Part shown: piece by piece, positions 23,455 through 33,980 of the stretch
Layout: the number at the start of each line of letters is the position of its first letter
Numbering within the stretch: the stretch's first letter is position 1
Assembly (NCBI GenBank): GCA_031841125.1
Contig: CM063110.1
Location: forward strand, 59,061,946-59,125,945
Source of the DNA: Acanthococcus lagerstroemiae
Taxonomy: Eukaryota; Arthropoda; Insecta; Hemiptera; Eriococcidae
DNA: 64,000 nt
Direction: 5' to 3'
Position numbers and translations under genes: made by a program
The notes under the pieces: generated by a model
Seen by the model: the letters and a program-made list of their open reading frames with translations, nothing else
The model's database searches: none
Told to the model about the DNA's origin: nothing

Positions 23455-23750
23455 GGCATATGTTGAGGGGCATAAACAAATGGGGAAAAGTGACCGAAGA
23501 ATGGTCACTTAGAGAATGGAAAAGAAAACCGGGTAGACCATTTACAAGGAAGAGCGGCGAGATTTCGAAGGAATTTGTGATACTGAGGTATGAGTGGGAA
23601 GGGACAGGTTATGGTGGAAAAAAGCGATGGATGCCAGTGCTCGAAAATGGGTGCATTCGACGTCACAACGACCTCCCACACACTCCGGGGCCTATAATGT
23701 ATGTACGACGAATGAACGGCTGTAAAATAAAAATAAAAAATAAATAAATT

Positions 23751-24055
23751 CCCCTCGGTTTTGTTCGTTTTTGAGGCTGCCTTTATTTCTGTGATTTGGT
23801 GTAGTTTCTTTTTTGATATAGAACCCCCCCCTCCCATAGCCTTTTGTATTTCGTAGTGGTATAGATAGTTTCCACTTTTTCTCTGTATTAGTCCTGCTCC
23901 GTATTTCCTAACTTTTCTGCTAGCCCTACTACGTCGTCATATACCTAATTTATTCTACCGCTTTTTCGAACTCATACAGCCTCTCTTCGTTCGCTAGCCC
24001 TCGGCAGTTAAAATATAACACTTCTAATTTTATTTTGGGTTGGTTTTTGGTTTGT
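23751..24055 (-). mobile_element. RTE-like LINE, endonuclease-domain fragment
   Basis: On the minus strand the start reads LEVLYFNCRGLANEERLYEF. After frameshifts comes GYGRGG.FYIKK, ending near HQITEIKAAS. This is the beginning of an AP-type endonuclease domain of RTE-like LINEs (NCRGL is the usual metal-binding Asn strand). It abuts the A-rich tail of the plus-strand RTE copy, so the two lie tail to tail. It is truncated and decayed. Confidence 0.65.
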
Positions 24056-24059
24056 CTTA

Positions 24060-26390
24060 CAGCCCTTTTCCCCCGCAGTGGCTGCCTCCTATATTGGGAT
24101 TAGTTCCTATACCTCCTATAAATGTTATTGTTGAAATAGTACAAATTGTATGCAAACTATTCTTAAACTACTCTACGTTTATGCTAAAGTACATCGACTT
24201 TCTACTAACTACCAAAACTTTTTGTTAACATTCGCATTTCAAGAAAATATGCTCATTATAGTGAGAACATCTAAACTATAAATGACAGAGAAGCTTTCTG
24301 GGAATAAACAGTTGGAATATCGATCTTAAATCGATTTGAATTTAGAACTATAACCGATTTACAACTCAACAGCTCGTAGATTCAATTCGTATGACAGAGG
24401 TTGAGAAAGAAAACCCCATTAATGCTGACATCTTCTTAAAATGCCCGTATCTTTTGCTCCTTCAAATATAAAAACAGGCGAATATACATATCTACTTATG
24501 GTCGGGTTGAGTTGCCTACTTATTCGGTCGAAGGGAAGTCACGTACTGTGAAACACCCGGTATAGTCAATAACCATGTAGAAGAAACTATTCTCGCCATG
24601 TTGACAATCGAAATAAACCGTCGAGTTCGCACCGACCGGCGGCTACCTGCGGATCGCACCTCTCTCGACCGGGACAATGTACGTGGGAACTGGCGGTTGT
24701 AAATGGCGTTTACATGTTGTCACCGGTAGCACGTTTCGGTTCTTTCTCCGGCTCCTTTGCTAAATATCTACTTGCTGTTCGCCTCGTACCGATACTGCGA
24801 GTAGGCTTGGCGAAATTTCCTATACGAGTATAACACTATTTCTGCGCACAGACGTGTACACGGCGAGTCAATTTCGAGTGGTAAGCGAGATACAGAATTT
24901 CGTCTTTCTCCGTCCATAAATTTTTCCTTCTTCTTCATTCTTATACATACGTAGCTATATACGCATTCGGAATAAGATATTTTCGCATTTCGCGTCGGAA
25001 TAAATTTCCTCGCCGCCTGTAATCTCTAATACGAAGAGCCGGCGGAAGCGCGAAGCTTATAAAGGTATCCGGCGTGTACGGCGGCCGCAATCTCCCGGAG
25101 ACGCTGACACCTCGGAGGATAAATAAGCGAAAATAAGTAAACATGTGCCTCGAGAGTTCATCGTGAAAACGCTTTCGAGAACTCGCATAGGACTAAGAAT
25201 ATTTCTGAACTTTGGAAAATGGCCAATGCCCTCGGGAACCCGATATGCCTTTTCCGTTCTTTAGCAGATGAGGGAACTAATTCTTTTGCATAGATATAAA
25301 AAAACAGCCCTCGATTCTTTCAAGGTTAGAAGGAGAAGCAACGGGAATACCACATTGTCTCTAGGAGGGGGGGGGGTGCTTAGGCAAAGCCTTTTCTGGG
25401 TAAAAATAGTTGAGGATCTACAAAATTTGCCCAAATTCTAACCTGACATGTTAAATGAATGAAAAACGGTCTGAAAAGCCTTCAAAATGCTACAGTACAA
25501 GCTCCGAAATCTCAATTTCTTCTTAACTCTGGAGTGGAGAAGGGGTAAGGATATGTATTTGTATCTCCCTCCTCCTTATTTTCATTACTGCGAATGAGCT
25601 ACATTATGATGTTATCATCCAGCTATGTCCGCAGTCGTCTTTAACGTGAGGGGCCCCAGATACTTTAGTTTACATTGGAAATGTTGCAAAGCTTTAATGA
25701 AGGCTTGCTGTATTCAGGGGCGTAGCGAAGATATATTGATGGCCTACAGCAAAAAAGTCTCATCTCCATTTCTTGTCAAATTAACTTATTGGTAATGGAA
25801 GAAAGGGTAATTTCTCCACTGTCAGTGTAACCTCTCCTCTCATCGAATTTAAAGCACCGCTTGTGGTTAAACTGCCAAAATGTAACTTACTATGCATAAC
25901 CCTTACGTATTTCACATCTATTTTTGAATGCCCTCAGCGGATATGTTATCTTTTGGCCACGCAGCAATTGCTTTTTCGCCTTGGGCTATCTATACATTTT
26001 TTCCCTAGGGGGGGGGGGTGCACAATATGAAAATGCCAACTCAGTTTTCTCAAATTGCCAACTTTTTTAGTTCTTTATCTTTGAGATAGTATTGAGGTTC
26101 TGAGGTTTGATGCTTTCTAAAGCTACATAAATGAGCATAATACTCCGGGGATAAATCATTTTCTCAAATATTTTGTAGAGTTTTAGCACTCGAAACTTTT
26201 CCTATGCCACTTTTCCGAAAAGTTTCTAGATACTCGCCTCCGAAAATCCATCAGTTAATCTCAATCCCGTGGTGTCGGATATTAGTTCTGGCAAATCAGG
26301 AAGTAAAAAGGAAAGGAATTCAAAGATGGAATTCGCGCGAGACCGAGTTTCGTCTCGCACTTCGGTTTGTGAGACAACGAAGAATGTTTG
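24060..26390. other. Intron sequence with a CpG-rich patch
   Basis: The stretch 24540-25170 is richer in G+C and CpG than its surroundings. It shows no exon-like frame and no repeat similarity within the window, so it may be unique intronic sequence with a regulatory role. At 25714 a CAGGGGCGTAGCGAAG stretch looks like one end of a MITE, without a visible partner. Confidence 0.4.
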
Positions 26391-26394
26391 TCCT

Positions 26395-27230
26395 TCAGTT
26401 TTCATAAGAGGATTTGATTTTAAATTTGAGAGAAAGATTGTATTTTTTTGCGTTAGTATTAAGCCCAGCTTTTTCACTTGCTTCACAAAATTTATTGGCA
26501 ATTTTTTGTAGTTCCTGAATATTCTGTGAGAAAAAGACCACATCATCTGCGAATCTCAAGTTACAGAGCCACTTTTCTTTTACTTTTATCCCTTTTCCTT
26601 CGCAGCTATTTCTAAAAATATTTCGTGTAGGAGGCTGTTGAATTGGTTGGGAGATAAGGATCACCTTGTTTTACTACCATTTTAATGTCGAACGTAGTTT
26701 TACCCTTTCCTCCGAATTACTATACACCTCCTTCAAAATATTATAACCTTTTCTGAGATTTCTTGAAGATATAAAGCTGTCCAGAGGTAAGAGAAGTAGA
26801 TCGAATCGAATGCTTTTTGAGAATCTATAAAAAAAAGGTTTAGAGGGAGGTTATATTCATTCATTTTTCTAGTTAGTTGGTTTTCGACAAGAATTTCATC
26901 CACTGTAATCGACCCCTCCTGAATCCCGCTTTTTCTGTATTTCGATTAAACTCCAAGTGATTATGAATTCGGCTCTTGATAATTTTAGAAAAAATTGTGC
27001 AAATATTTGAGCTGAGACTGATAGGTCTATAATTATTTTTTATTTCTGATTTGTCCTGCCCTTTTTTTTTGACGAGTAAGACTAGTTCTTCCAGTTTCCA
27101 TTGTAACCGTATTTCTTCTTTTTCTAAAATCAGATTGAAAAGTAAAGTGAGGGAGTTAATTCTTCTAAAAAAATTTCTTGAAATCTGTTGTTGATTACAC
27201 ATCTATTCCTGATACTTGGTCTGTATTTAT
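26395..27230 (-). mobile_element. RTE-like LINE, reverse-transcriptase fragment, decayed
   Basis: Minus-strand translation gives EIKNNYRPISLSSNICTIFS, EKAGFRRG, a FFIDS segment and LRFADDVVFFSQNIQELQ. These are RT motifs in the right order over about 830 bp. The frame is broken between the 27202-26873 and 26664-26395 open pieces. Both ends are missing. It differs from the 21725-23750 copy, so it is probably a different subfamily. Confidence 0.75.
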
Positions 27231-27470
27231 TGTTTACCGCAGCAACTATTTTAGCTGAGACTGATAGGTCTACAATTATTTCTTTCCAATGTGTCCATTT
27301 TTTTTTAAATTTTTTTTTTTTTTTTGAAGATTAAGACTATTTTTGCCGATTTTTATTGTAATGGTATTTCTTCTTTTTCTACAATTAGATTAATAAGTAA
27401 GGTAAGGGTTTTTTGGTGTTAATTCTTCTAAAAAAAATGTTGAGGAATCTGTTATATTCCTGATATCTGC
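27000..27470 (-). repeat. Local tandem duplication overlapping the RT fragment
   Basis: About 225 bp at 27000-27215 is repeated, diverged, at 27245-27470. Shared blocks in order are GAGCTGAGACTGATAGGTCT / TAGCTGAGACTGATAGGTCT, AAGACTA, CGTATTTCTTCTTTTTCTA / GGTATTTCTTCTTTTTCTA, and TTAATTCTTCTAAAAAAA. The second copy extends the RT-derived sequence beyond the expected end of the element. Confidence 0.6.
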
Positions 27471-27489
27471 GTCGCCTCACGTACCAAGA

Positions 27490-27775
27490 TGAAGAGGTGA
27501 GGGGTGAGTGAAGAGGAAGTGTGTTTGGTTATGGGGGATCTGAATTCCAGACTAGTGCTGGGTGAGCGTTAACCTCGGTCAGTATCGGGAACCCCATGGT
27601 GGCTCTTACAGGGCGCGCGCACCGGCGAAATGGGGGCTCGGGCCGGCCTCAAAGCGTCCCTCTAGCTACTGATACGATACTCGGAAGGGTAGTTTCCGGG
27701 GCCGGGGGCGGTGTCTTAGAAGCCACTTCGGCATGCGTGCATTGCCATACATCCCACCGCACCATCTATTCCTGA
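27490..27775 (+). mobile_element. R1-like LINE 3'-end fragment
   Basis: Shared blocks with 46030-46265 and 52410-52670, in order: ACCAAGATGAAGAGGTGAGG, GCTGGGTGAGCGTTAACCTC, CTCAAAGCGTCCCTCTAGCT, ACTCGGAAGGGTAGTTTCCG, then the terminal CATGCGTGCATTGCCATACA. It is non-coding 3' UTR of that family, 5'-truncated. Confidence 0.65.
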
Positions 27776-27830
27776 TGCTTTGCTAGTATTTAATTATGTA
27801 TCGCAAATGTACGAGCTTATAAACTAAGAG

Positions 27831-27852
27831 TGTCACCCACCGGTGGGTGACA
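27831..27852. repeat. Perfect 22-bp palindrome
   Basis: The core GTCACCCACCGGTGGGTGAC (27832-27851) plus one more complementary pair is a perfect palindrome. It is followed by CATGGCACTGAACGTG and then TTAA at 27868-27871. Read from that TTAA on the minus strand, it looks like one end of a piggyBac-type element (TTAA target). No second end was found nearby. Confidence 0.45.
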
Positions 27853-28049
27853 TGGCACTGAACGTGTTAATATAAATTATAGTATGTTCTGCCCCCTTCA
27901 AAGAAGAGGTTTATCCGATCTTTGGAGAGATTAAATGCCCTCTTTCCAGGATCTGCATGAATCTTAAAACTTGCGGATTTTTCGAGATTTTTATGAAAAA
28001 CGTGTATAGTCCGGACCGCGGTGAGGGCAGTCGGAATCTAAAAACGAGA

Positions 28050-28345
28050 GCGAGTAGAAAAAGCGCCTGTATTGATCAGTCGATAGTAAAAACAGATCTG
28101 TGTGACTGCTAAATGGAAACTGTGACTCAGCTGTAACTGAGTTGGTTAATCGGATGTCTTGCCTGGGCCGATCGGAGGAGAAAAAGGCGAGTGAGTCATG
28201 AGAATAAAAAGAAGGGCGGGATATAGAAAAGACAGGAAGTGTAGGTATGCAGAAGACAAGGGACGTTTGTTAGACACTCGCGCTACGCTGAAATTAGCCA
28301 GGCAGGACGATTAGACGATTTATACAAAAATGTAAATTTGAGGGG
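28050..28345 (+). repeat. Dispersed repeat family A, copy 2
   Basis: It has the same block order as 13194-13465: AAAACAGATCTGTGTGACTG, AAACTGTGACTCAGCTGTAA, GGATGTCTTGCCTGG, GGGACGTTTGTTAGACAC, and TTATACAAAAATGTAAATTT at the end. It also shares the AAAACAGATCT block with copy 3. Confidence 0.6.
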
Positions 28346-29615
28346 AAAAGGTCACCGCGGACATTTCATTGCAAAAGAAAGTAAAAGCGTTCAAGAACTT
28401 ATGCAATGTATGCCTATGCATATTGATGGTCTCATGGACACCAGTGCTAACTAACATTTTTGTCAAAATTAAATCTGTAGCTGAAGATGTAAGCCCTCCG
28501 GTGGTACACACCAAACAGCTAATAACTTAATATTTGGACCGGTGGAAAGCGCTTTCTGATTTAACTAACTGATAAGTTATAAGTTAACAAAATTTTCAAA
28601 ATGCTCTCCTGAAGAATTTCATTTTTGTTAGTTATCACACGTATACATGAGACCATCGATATATTAATGTATTATTCTATGTGCAAAATTCTGAGCTTAG
28701 TGCGCGATCCGAAGAGTGATGTGATCTGAGAAAAGATACACAAAGTCGGCAAACTTCAGTTTGTTATAGAGCAAAAAAATGAAAATAAGGTCATTACCAT
28801 TTTTCGGATTTTGACGGGAATTGATATAGCAATACACTTCGAGAACATGCCACAGAAATAATACAGAGTGGGAATGCTTCTAAGCTGCGGAATGAAGCAA
28901 ACTGTGAAATACGAAAAAGGTACCATAAGTCGGGAATGAGGTAGACGTGTCTATTTGGTATTGCACTTCGCATGTAGATACCAGTCACGTTATCACTCAG
29001 TCGTTTATTGTCTAATCGAAGTCGTTCTCTGTATCACCTTTCATTTTTGAATTTGAAATTAAGAATTTCGATTACGAGCATAAGATTATTTTTCACACAG
29101 AACTAGCCCAGGTCACGTCCAACGCTATTAAAAGTGGAAGAAAGAGGCTTTTTTATGTAAAATGAACCATGGCATCGTGTCGGACGGTAAAAAATACTTC
29201 TAGAACATTTCTTCCGCGAATATTATCATCACTTAAAGACATTGCAAATAATTTCTTTTTGAAAAACAGGTTCTCTAACTTTAAAGTCGTTTTTCTTAAA
29301 ACTACGTTTTAGTGTTACCAACTTTAAAGTACTGTAACTCGGTAGTTTTTAACTTTTTTTTTTTTAAATTTGAAATATTCAGTTGATTTTTAGCTGCTTT
29401 ATACCCTACTATCTCGAATTTAATGTTTGCTGACGTTGTGTACCTTTTCTCAGATCGCATCACAGATATTGAAATTTTCAATGCAATTTTATAAGTGTGT
29501 TATGGACACCAAAAGACAACATTTGAGGATTCCGCCTACGCAAAAATACGTTTTCTCTCTTTTTTTCTCCTTCTTCCCTTTTCTCGCAAAGCAAACGTAA
29601 AAATAAATGTCTTAC
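28346..29615. other. Intron sequence before TMTC exon, nothing supported
   Basis: AT-rich sequence with no repeat shared within the window and no coding motif. It ends at the donor of the exon at 29616-29753 (intron is on its low-coordinate side). Confidence 0.5.
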
Positions 29616-29753
29616 ATTAGCGAACGAATTCAAATTTAAAAATCCGTGCTGCCGTTCGAACTCGACTTCTCCCGTCACATATCGAAACCATTTTTCCGCC
29701 TCTTCGTATTTCTCCATTTTTATCAGCGTCTCGCCGACGAAGTTGTACAACGC
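29616..29753 (-). CDS. Tmtc: TMTC-family TPR protein, internal exon (138 bp)
   Basis: The acceptor TTTTTCCAG precedes 29753 and the donor GTAAGA follows 29616. The length is 46 codons in phase 0, and both neighbours are also phase 0 at these joins. It reads ALYNFVGETLIKMEKYEEAEKWFR... at the start, a clear TPR helix pair like the NxxGE..K...Y.EAEKWFR stretch of TMTC proteins. The second half (EVEFERQHGFLNLNSFAN) no longer looks like a TPR, though its length fits the gap before the next exon. An alternative exon or splice form for the second half cannot be excluded. The exon sits alone between introns of 23.0 and 28.7 kb. Confidence 0.75.
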
Positions 29754-31539
29754 CTGGAAAAATATTTACAATCAATGACAATAACCCTAATTTACTTCCG
29801 CTTCCCGCCATCGGCTTCGTATATAATATGCACACGCAGACTATTAAATATTATACGTTTTGAGGCGAAAAGAAGAAGAAGAAAAAACTAAAATAAAAAT
29901 AAATAAAAAAAGTAAGTTATCTAGGAAGCGATTTGCGGGGCGATAGACGTGCTCGGCTTTCAAATTCCGCCGAACATAAATTTTTTGGTTAATACCGCGC
30001 CGCGTCGCACGCGGTATTGACCCCGTATCGCTCCGGAGTTATCAATTTCGTTTTTGCAGATCAATTTTAATATACTCGCTTATCTGCACCGGCAATTCTC
30101 GGTCGTATTTACGAAGTCGGGTCGGTATTGTAGCTGGGGTTGGGGGGGGGGGGGGCAGGCAGGGAGGGGTGAGGGGGGAGTGCAAGCGGTAAATCCAGAT
30201 AATAAACTCGCCGGCTTTATTAAATTTCACTCGCAGAAGCCGAACTATAATACGGAGAGAAGAACACATATCCTTTTTTAAACGGCGTATCGCTCTATAT
30301 TTTCGATTTCCCCTGCTGGTCCAAATTAAAAGCACCGTCTGCGGCGCGCACTCAAAAAACCTGTCGTTCTCGACACTGTTGTAATTTTTCACGCTACATT
30401 GAGCTGTCATTTTCCATTTATTAATCAACAGTTTTCTGGCTGCCGCTTTCGAGTCTTTCGGATATTAGTTTTCCCCCTGCCATTACCGTCGCCCCGCGCG
30501 CCGCCGCATTTCAACCCAATTTTGAGATGAATAAAACTCGTAAAACGCGGCTTTAAAGTGTTCTACTTCGCGATTAATCCGAAGATTTATCGCCCTTTTG
30601 TTTTTCACTTCGTGTATTCGCACGCGCGCCTCTCTGATAAATAAATATATACTCGTCGACTCTATATTTCCGTCGATACGCTAACGACGAGAGGCTGACC
30701 CGGTAGATAATAAATATAGTTTTCTTTTACCAGTTCATCGCATATTTTACTCTCCCCCTCCCCTCCTAAGTAAACTCCCAAATGCCTTTTTTTTTGTGTG
30801 ATCTATGTTTGCATTGTGTTCAGAGGCGGAATTAGGGGCGTGAGGGAAGAGATCAGGCTCCTCGAAACCTTCCAAGTTCTCCTAATCCTATAAAATTCAA
30901 TCTTCCAGATCCAGGGGTCACGTGAGGATGCTTGTAGCTGAGGAGATGTGAGTCTTGTGCGGTTTTCAGTCTCCAACTCTCACAAGCACATAAACTACAC
31001 CCTCACCTACCTTTCCGCTGCTGGATACCTCTGCCGACATATATCTAGACAACAACTTTTCCCCGAGCCCATAGGAACTTGCCAACGGAGTGGGCGAAAT
31101 CTAGTGGTTTTTTTATGAACCGCACGTTATCATCAATAATGAAAAATAACAACAACAGTGAAGTAGAGGTTACTTCGTCAATTTTACATTACTATTTAAC
31201 AGTTTTCCACCAGAATTTATTAAGTTATGATTTTTTATTCGTAATTAACTAATTATTTATGATGACTCGTGCTGTGGATGTAATAAAACGCGTTGACTGT
31301 CGTGACAGAGCAATAAGAAAAGCGAAAGAACTAAAATCTTAATGTACTCTGCAGACTAAGTGTAACTGATAAATTTGATCCTACTTCACTGTTGTTGTTA
31401 TATTTGTTTTATCAGTAACAACAATACTAGCGCGCCACCACCTTCGAAAGTTCCCAAAGCCCGAGAGCGTAGCTCCGTGGCTCGATAATAATAAAATAAT
31501 AATAGTAGTAATTGCATGAGAAGTTCTGAGTCCAGATTG
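29754..31539. other. Intron sequence with CpG-rich patch
   Basis: The stretch from about 29930 to 30720, just upstream of the TMTC exon on the minus strand, has many CpG dinucleotides and little similarity to the repeats elsewhere, apart from a poly-G tract near 30138-30160. No exon is recognised. It may hold regulatory sequence. The rest is AT-rich. Confidence 0.4.
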
Positions 31540-31850
31540 CAGCGAGTGCATTTGAAATCAAAAAACTGAGTGTGTAGAAAGCGCGAGTATTGAACAATCG
31601 AAAATAAAAACAGATCTCAGAGTGAGTGCTAAACATAAACTGTGACTGAACTAAACGGATGTCCTGCCAGACCGACCGAGGGAGTAAAAGAAGAACGAGT
31701 CGTGAGAGTAAGAAGAGGAACGTGGTTTTGAAAAGATCACGTACCTACTAAAAGTACAGGAATGGAGTAGATGAAAGACGTTTACTATCGTGCAAAAGCA
31801 GAGACTAGTCGTGCAGGAAGATTTATGGTCAATTCTACAAGAATTTTGAT
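31540..31850 (+). repeat. Dispersed repeat family A, copy 3
   Basis: Shared blocks with copies 1 and 2: AAAACAGATCTCAGAGTGAG, AAACTGTGACTGAACTAAAC, GGATGTCCTGCCAGACCGA, GAAAGACGTTTACTATCGTG. The conserved end seen in the other copies is degraded here. Confidence 0.55.
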
Positions 31851-32394
31851 ATTTCAAGATCATTTTTTTCGATTTTTAGAAATTATATTTCCAGGTTTTT
31901 TTAAATAGAAAATCTTTTGTGTTCATATTACACAACACATTTACAACATTGAGCATGCAGCAAGGTCAGCAGGGGAGGGGAAATGGCGTCTTCAGAAAAA
32001 TGATGACCACAATGAGGACAAAGTGAGCCAGAACGAGGGCATGAAGAGCTCTGACGAGGACATAATGAGCCGCGGCAAGGACGTAATGAGTAACCGTGTA
32101 GAAGTTGCGAAGTAGAAGAGGTATATGTATATTGGCTGCAGCCTACAAATTGTAACTGTTTCATATCAACGTCAAAATATAACATTGAATGTTGCAAAAA
32201 TTAACAATTAAAGAAGAAACCGAATTTTCATATGACTCATCTCAGGGGAACAATCGACTGTGGCTGAAGGTTAATGAAAATGATAAATGTCTGGCTTTGC
32301 GAAAGCTATCACGCGCTCGTCTCCATTTAGATTATGAGAAAGGACTGCTCCAAGTCCTGTAGGACTAACGTCAACCGCTCAGGCTAAAGGCAGT

Positions 32395-33015
32395 GGTGTG
32401 TGGTGGGACGTATGGTGATGCAAGCATGCCAAAGTGGCCCCTGTGACACCGCACCCCGGCCCCCGGAAACTACCCTTTCGAGTATCGCATCAGTGGCCGG
32501 AGGGACGCTTCGAGGCTGGGCCCGAGCCCCCCCGCCATTTCTCCGTGCCGCAACGGAGCGCACGTTCTGCCAGGGCTACCATGGAGTTCCCTACTGACCG
32601 AGGTCCGCGCTCTCTGAGCGCTCGCCTGGAATTCAGGTCCTCCACAGCCGGACGCGCTGCCTCTTCACTCACTCCTCACGTGAGCCTTCTTATTCGCTCC
32701 GCTCTGGCCCTTGTCTAGAGGCGAGCACTCGACCACTCTGTCTGCATCTTCTTCCGCATGATGGCCGAAACGAAGGCTGACACCAGGTTCTATACACTTG
32801 GGCTCCTCAGCATCTCCGAGACCAGCAGAATATCTGGCGCAAGACGGCCGATCACGTCGTCCTCCTCCTCCTCCTCTTTTTTGGGATCGATTGGTACCGT
32901 CCCGTGTCTCTCTTGCTTCCAAGCCTCGCACTCGAATAGGGTGTGCCATGGTGTGTCCTCCACTCCTCGTCCGCAGTGTGTGCACTTAGCGCTCGGCGTT
33001 ATCTCCATACGATGC
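32395..33015 (-). mobile_element. R1-like LINE, 3' end with C-terminal zinc knuckle
   Basis: Read on the minus strand, an ORF remnant at 33008-32790 carries CTHCGRGVEDTPWHTLFECE. This is the C-x2-C...H-x4-C knuckle typical of the C-terminus of R1-clade LINE ORF2. An acidic run (EEEEED) follows, then the 3' UTR ending at TATGGTGATGCAAGCATGCC (plus-strand reading) near 32410. The element is 5'-truncated at about 33015. Confidence 0.75.
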
Positions 33016-33888
33016 AGGTACGTGCCGAAACACTCGTGATCTTATTGCTATTGGGCTGAGGTAATAGAAAGCAACATTCTCTAAATGCCACAAAAAATTT
33101 TTCTTTAAGCGTTCTTAGTTCACGAGATATTTGGCTTGGACAAAGATACTAACATTCTTGTAGAATTACACGTGAACGAAAATACACATTCGAAAGGAGA
33201 GGGTCACCGCAGCTCCTTAAATCCATCAAAACCGTACAACTATGTATAGAATTTTGTGTGAGGTAAGGATCAAGATGGCCTTTATTCATAAATGCTGGAA
33301 GAAAAATTTTAATCTCTAGGTTGGTTCCAGTGATGTGTACACTCCCATCGATTTCTTCCTAGTTCGGAGGAAATTAATTCTATCTTCCCTTCCCAGTAGA
33401 TTCTATTGTATATCACTAGATGGTTCCAACAAAGAAAAGTTTCCCAAGAAGTTTGAAAAAAAATGGAGGCGTGAACTCATACCACAAGGGAGCTGGAATT
33501 TTGATGGGAAATAACATCCATTCGTGATGCAGGGCGGGAATCACGACCATAAGTCGGAATATTAATTTTTTCTGAATGGCAAGAATAGAAAAAATTCCAT
33601 CATAAGAGACTAGATAAAAATAAATTGAAGTCCGTTTTGCATGGCAGGAAAATGGTTCGTATTGCATTGTGATGTAAACAAGTCGTAGGACTACAAAAAA
33701 TATGGACGAAAACTTGCGAAATACGTGCATAATGATCTTATATGCTAACTATGCAAACATATTCTCAAAAAATGCTTTTGTTTCAATTTTTTCTTTTTTA
33801 AATGAAATTTTGAAATTATTCCCCAAAAATGAAGGAAATGGAATATTTTCAAATATGTGCTAAAAGAGGAAAAAATATGCTAAGATAT

Positions 33889-33980
33889 GGTGTGGTGGGA
33901 CGTATGGCGATGCACGCGTGCCAAAGTGGTCCCTATGACACCGCACCCCCGGACCGGAAACTACCCTTTTGGGCATTCGA
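33889..33980 (-). mobile_element. Very short R1-like 3'-end fragment
   Basis: About 90 bp (GTGTGGTGGGACGTATGGCG ... CCGGAAACTACCCTTTTGGG on the plus strand) matches the end of the element at 32395-33015 and stops there. It is an extreme 5' truncation. Confidence 0.6.

Larger units (their letters stand above)
21725..23750 (+). mobile_element. RTE-like LINE, 5'-truncated and broken, A-rich tail
   Basis: Conceptual translation gives RT motifs in order: KATGPDGVENELIK, LLYKKGDRSDLNNYRPISLS, AGFRAGYSTV, a LLFIDL segment, RCADDIVLLSNEIEELQEM (the usual FADD is CADD here), a YNYLGQMVAFENRGNLEL thumb segment, and the tail EWSLREWKRKPGRPFTR. The endonuclease domain is missing. Several frameshifts and stops break the frame. 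A 304-bp hAT-type MITE (22789-23092) and a 111-bp fragment (23344-23454) are inserted in it. The end at 23719-23750 is rich in AAATAAAA, as expected for the 3' tail. It is not functional. Confidence 0.85.

Noticed and set aside
30042..30428. 128-codon open frame (-) upstream of a TMTC exon
   Set aside because: Driven by a proline/poly-G tract and CpG-rich sequence; no TPR or membrane pattern.
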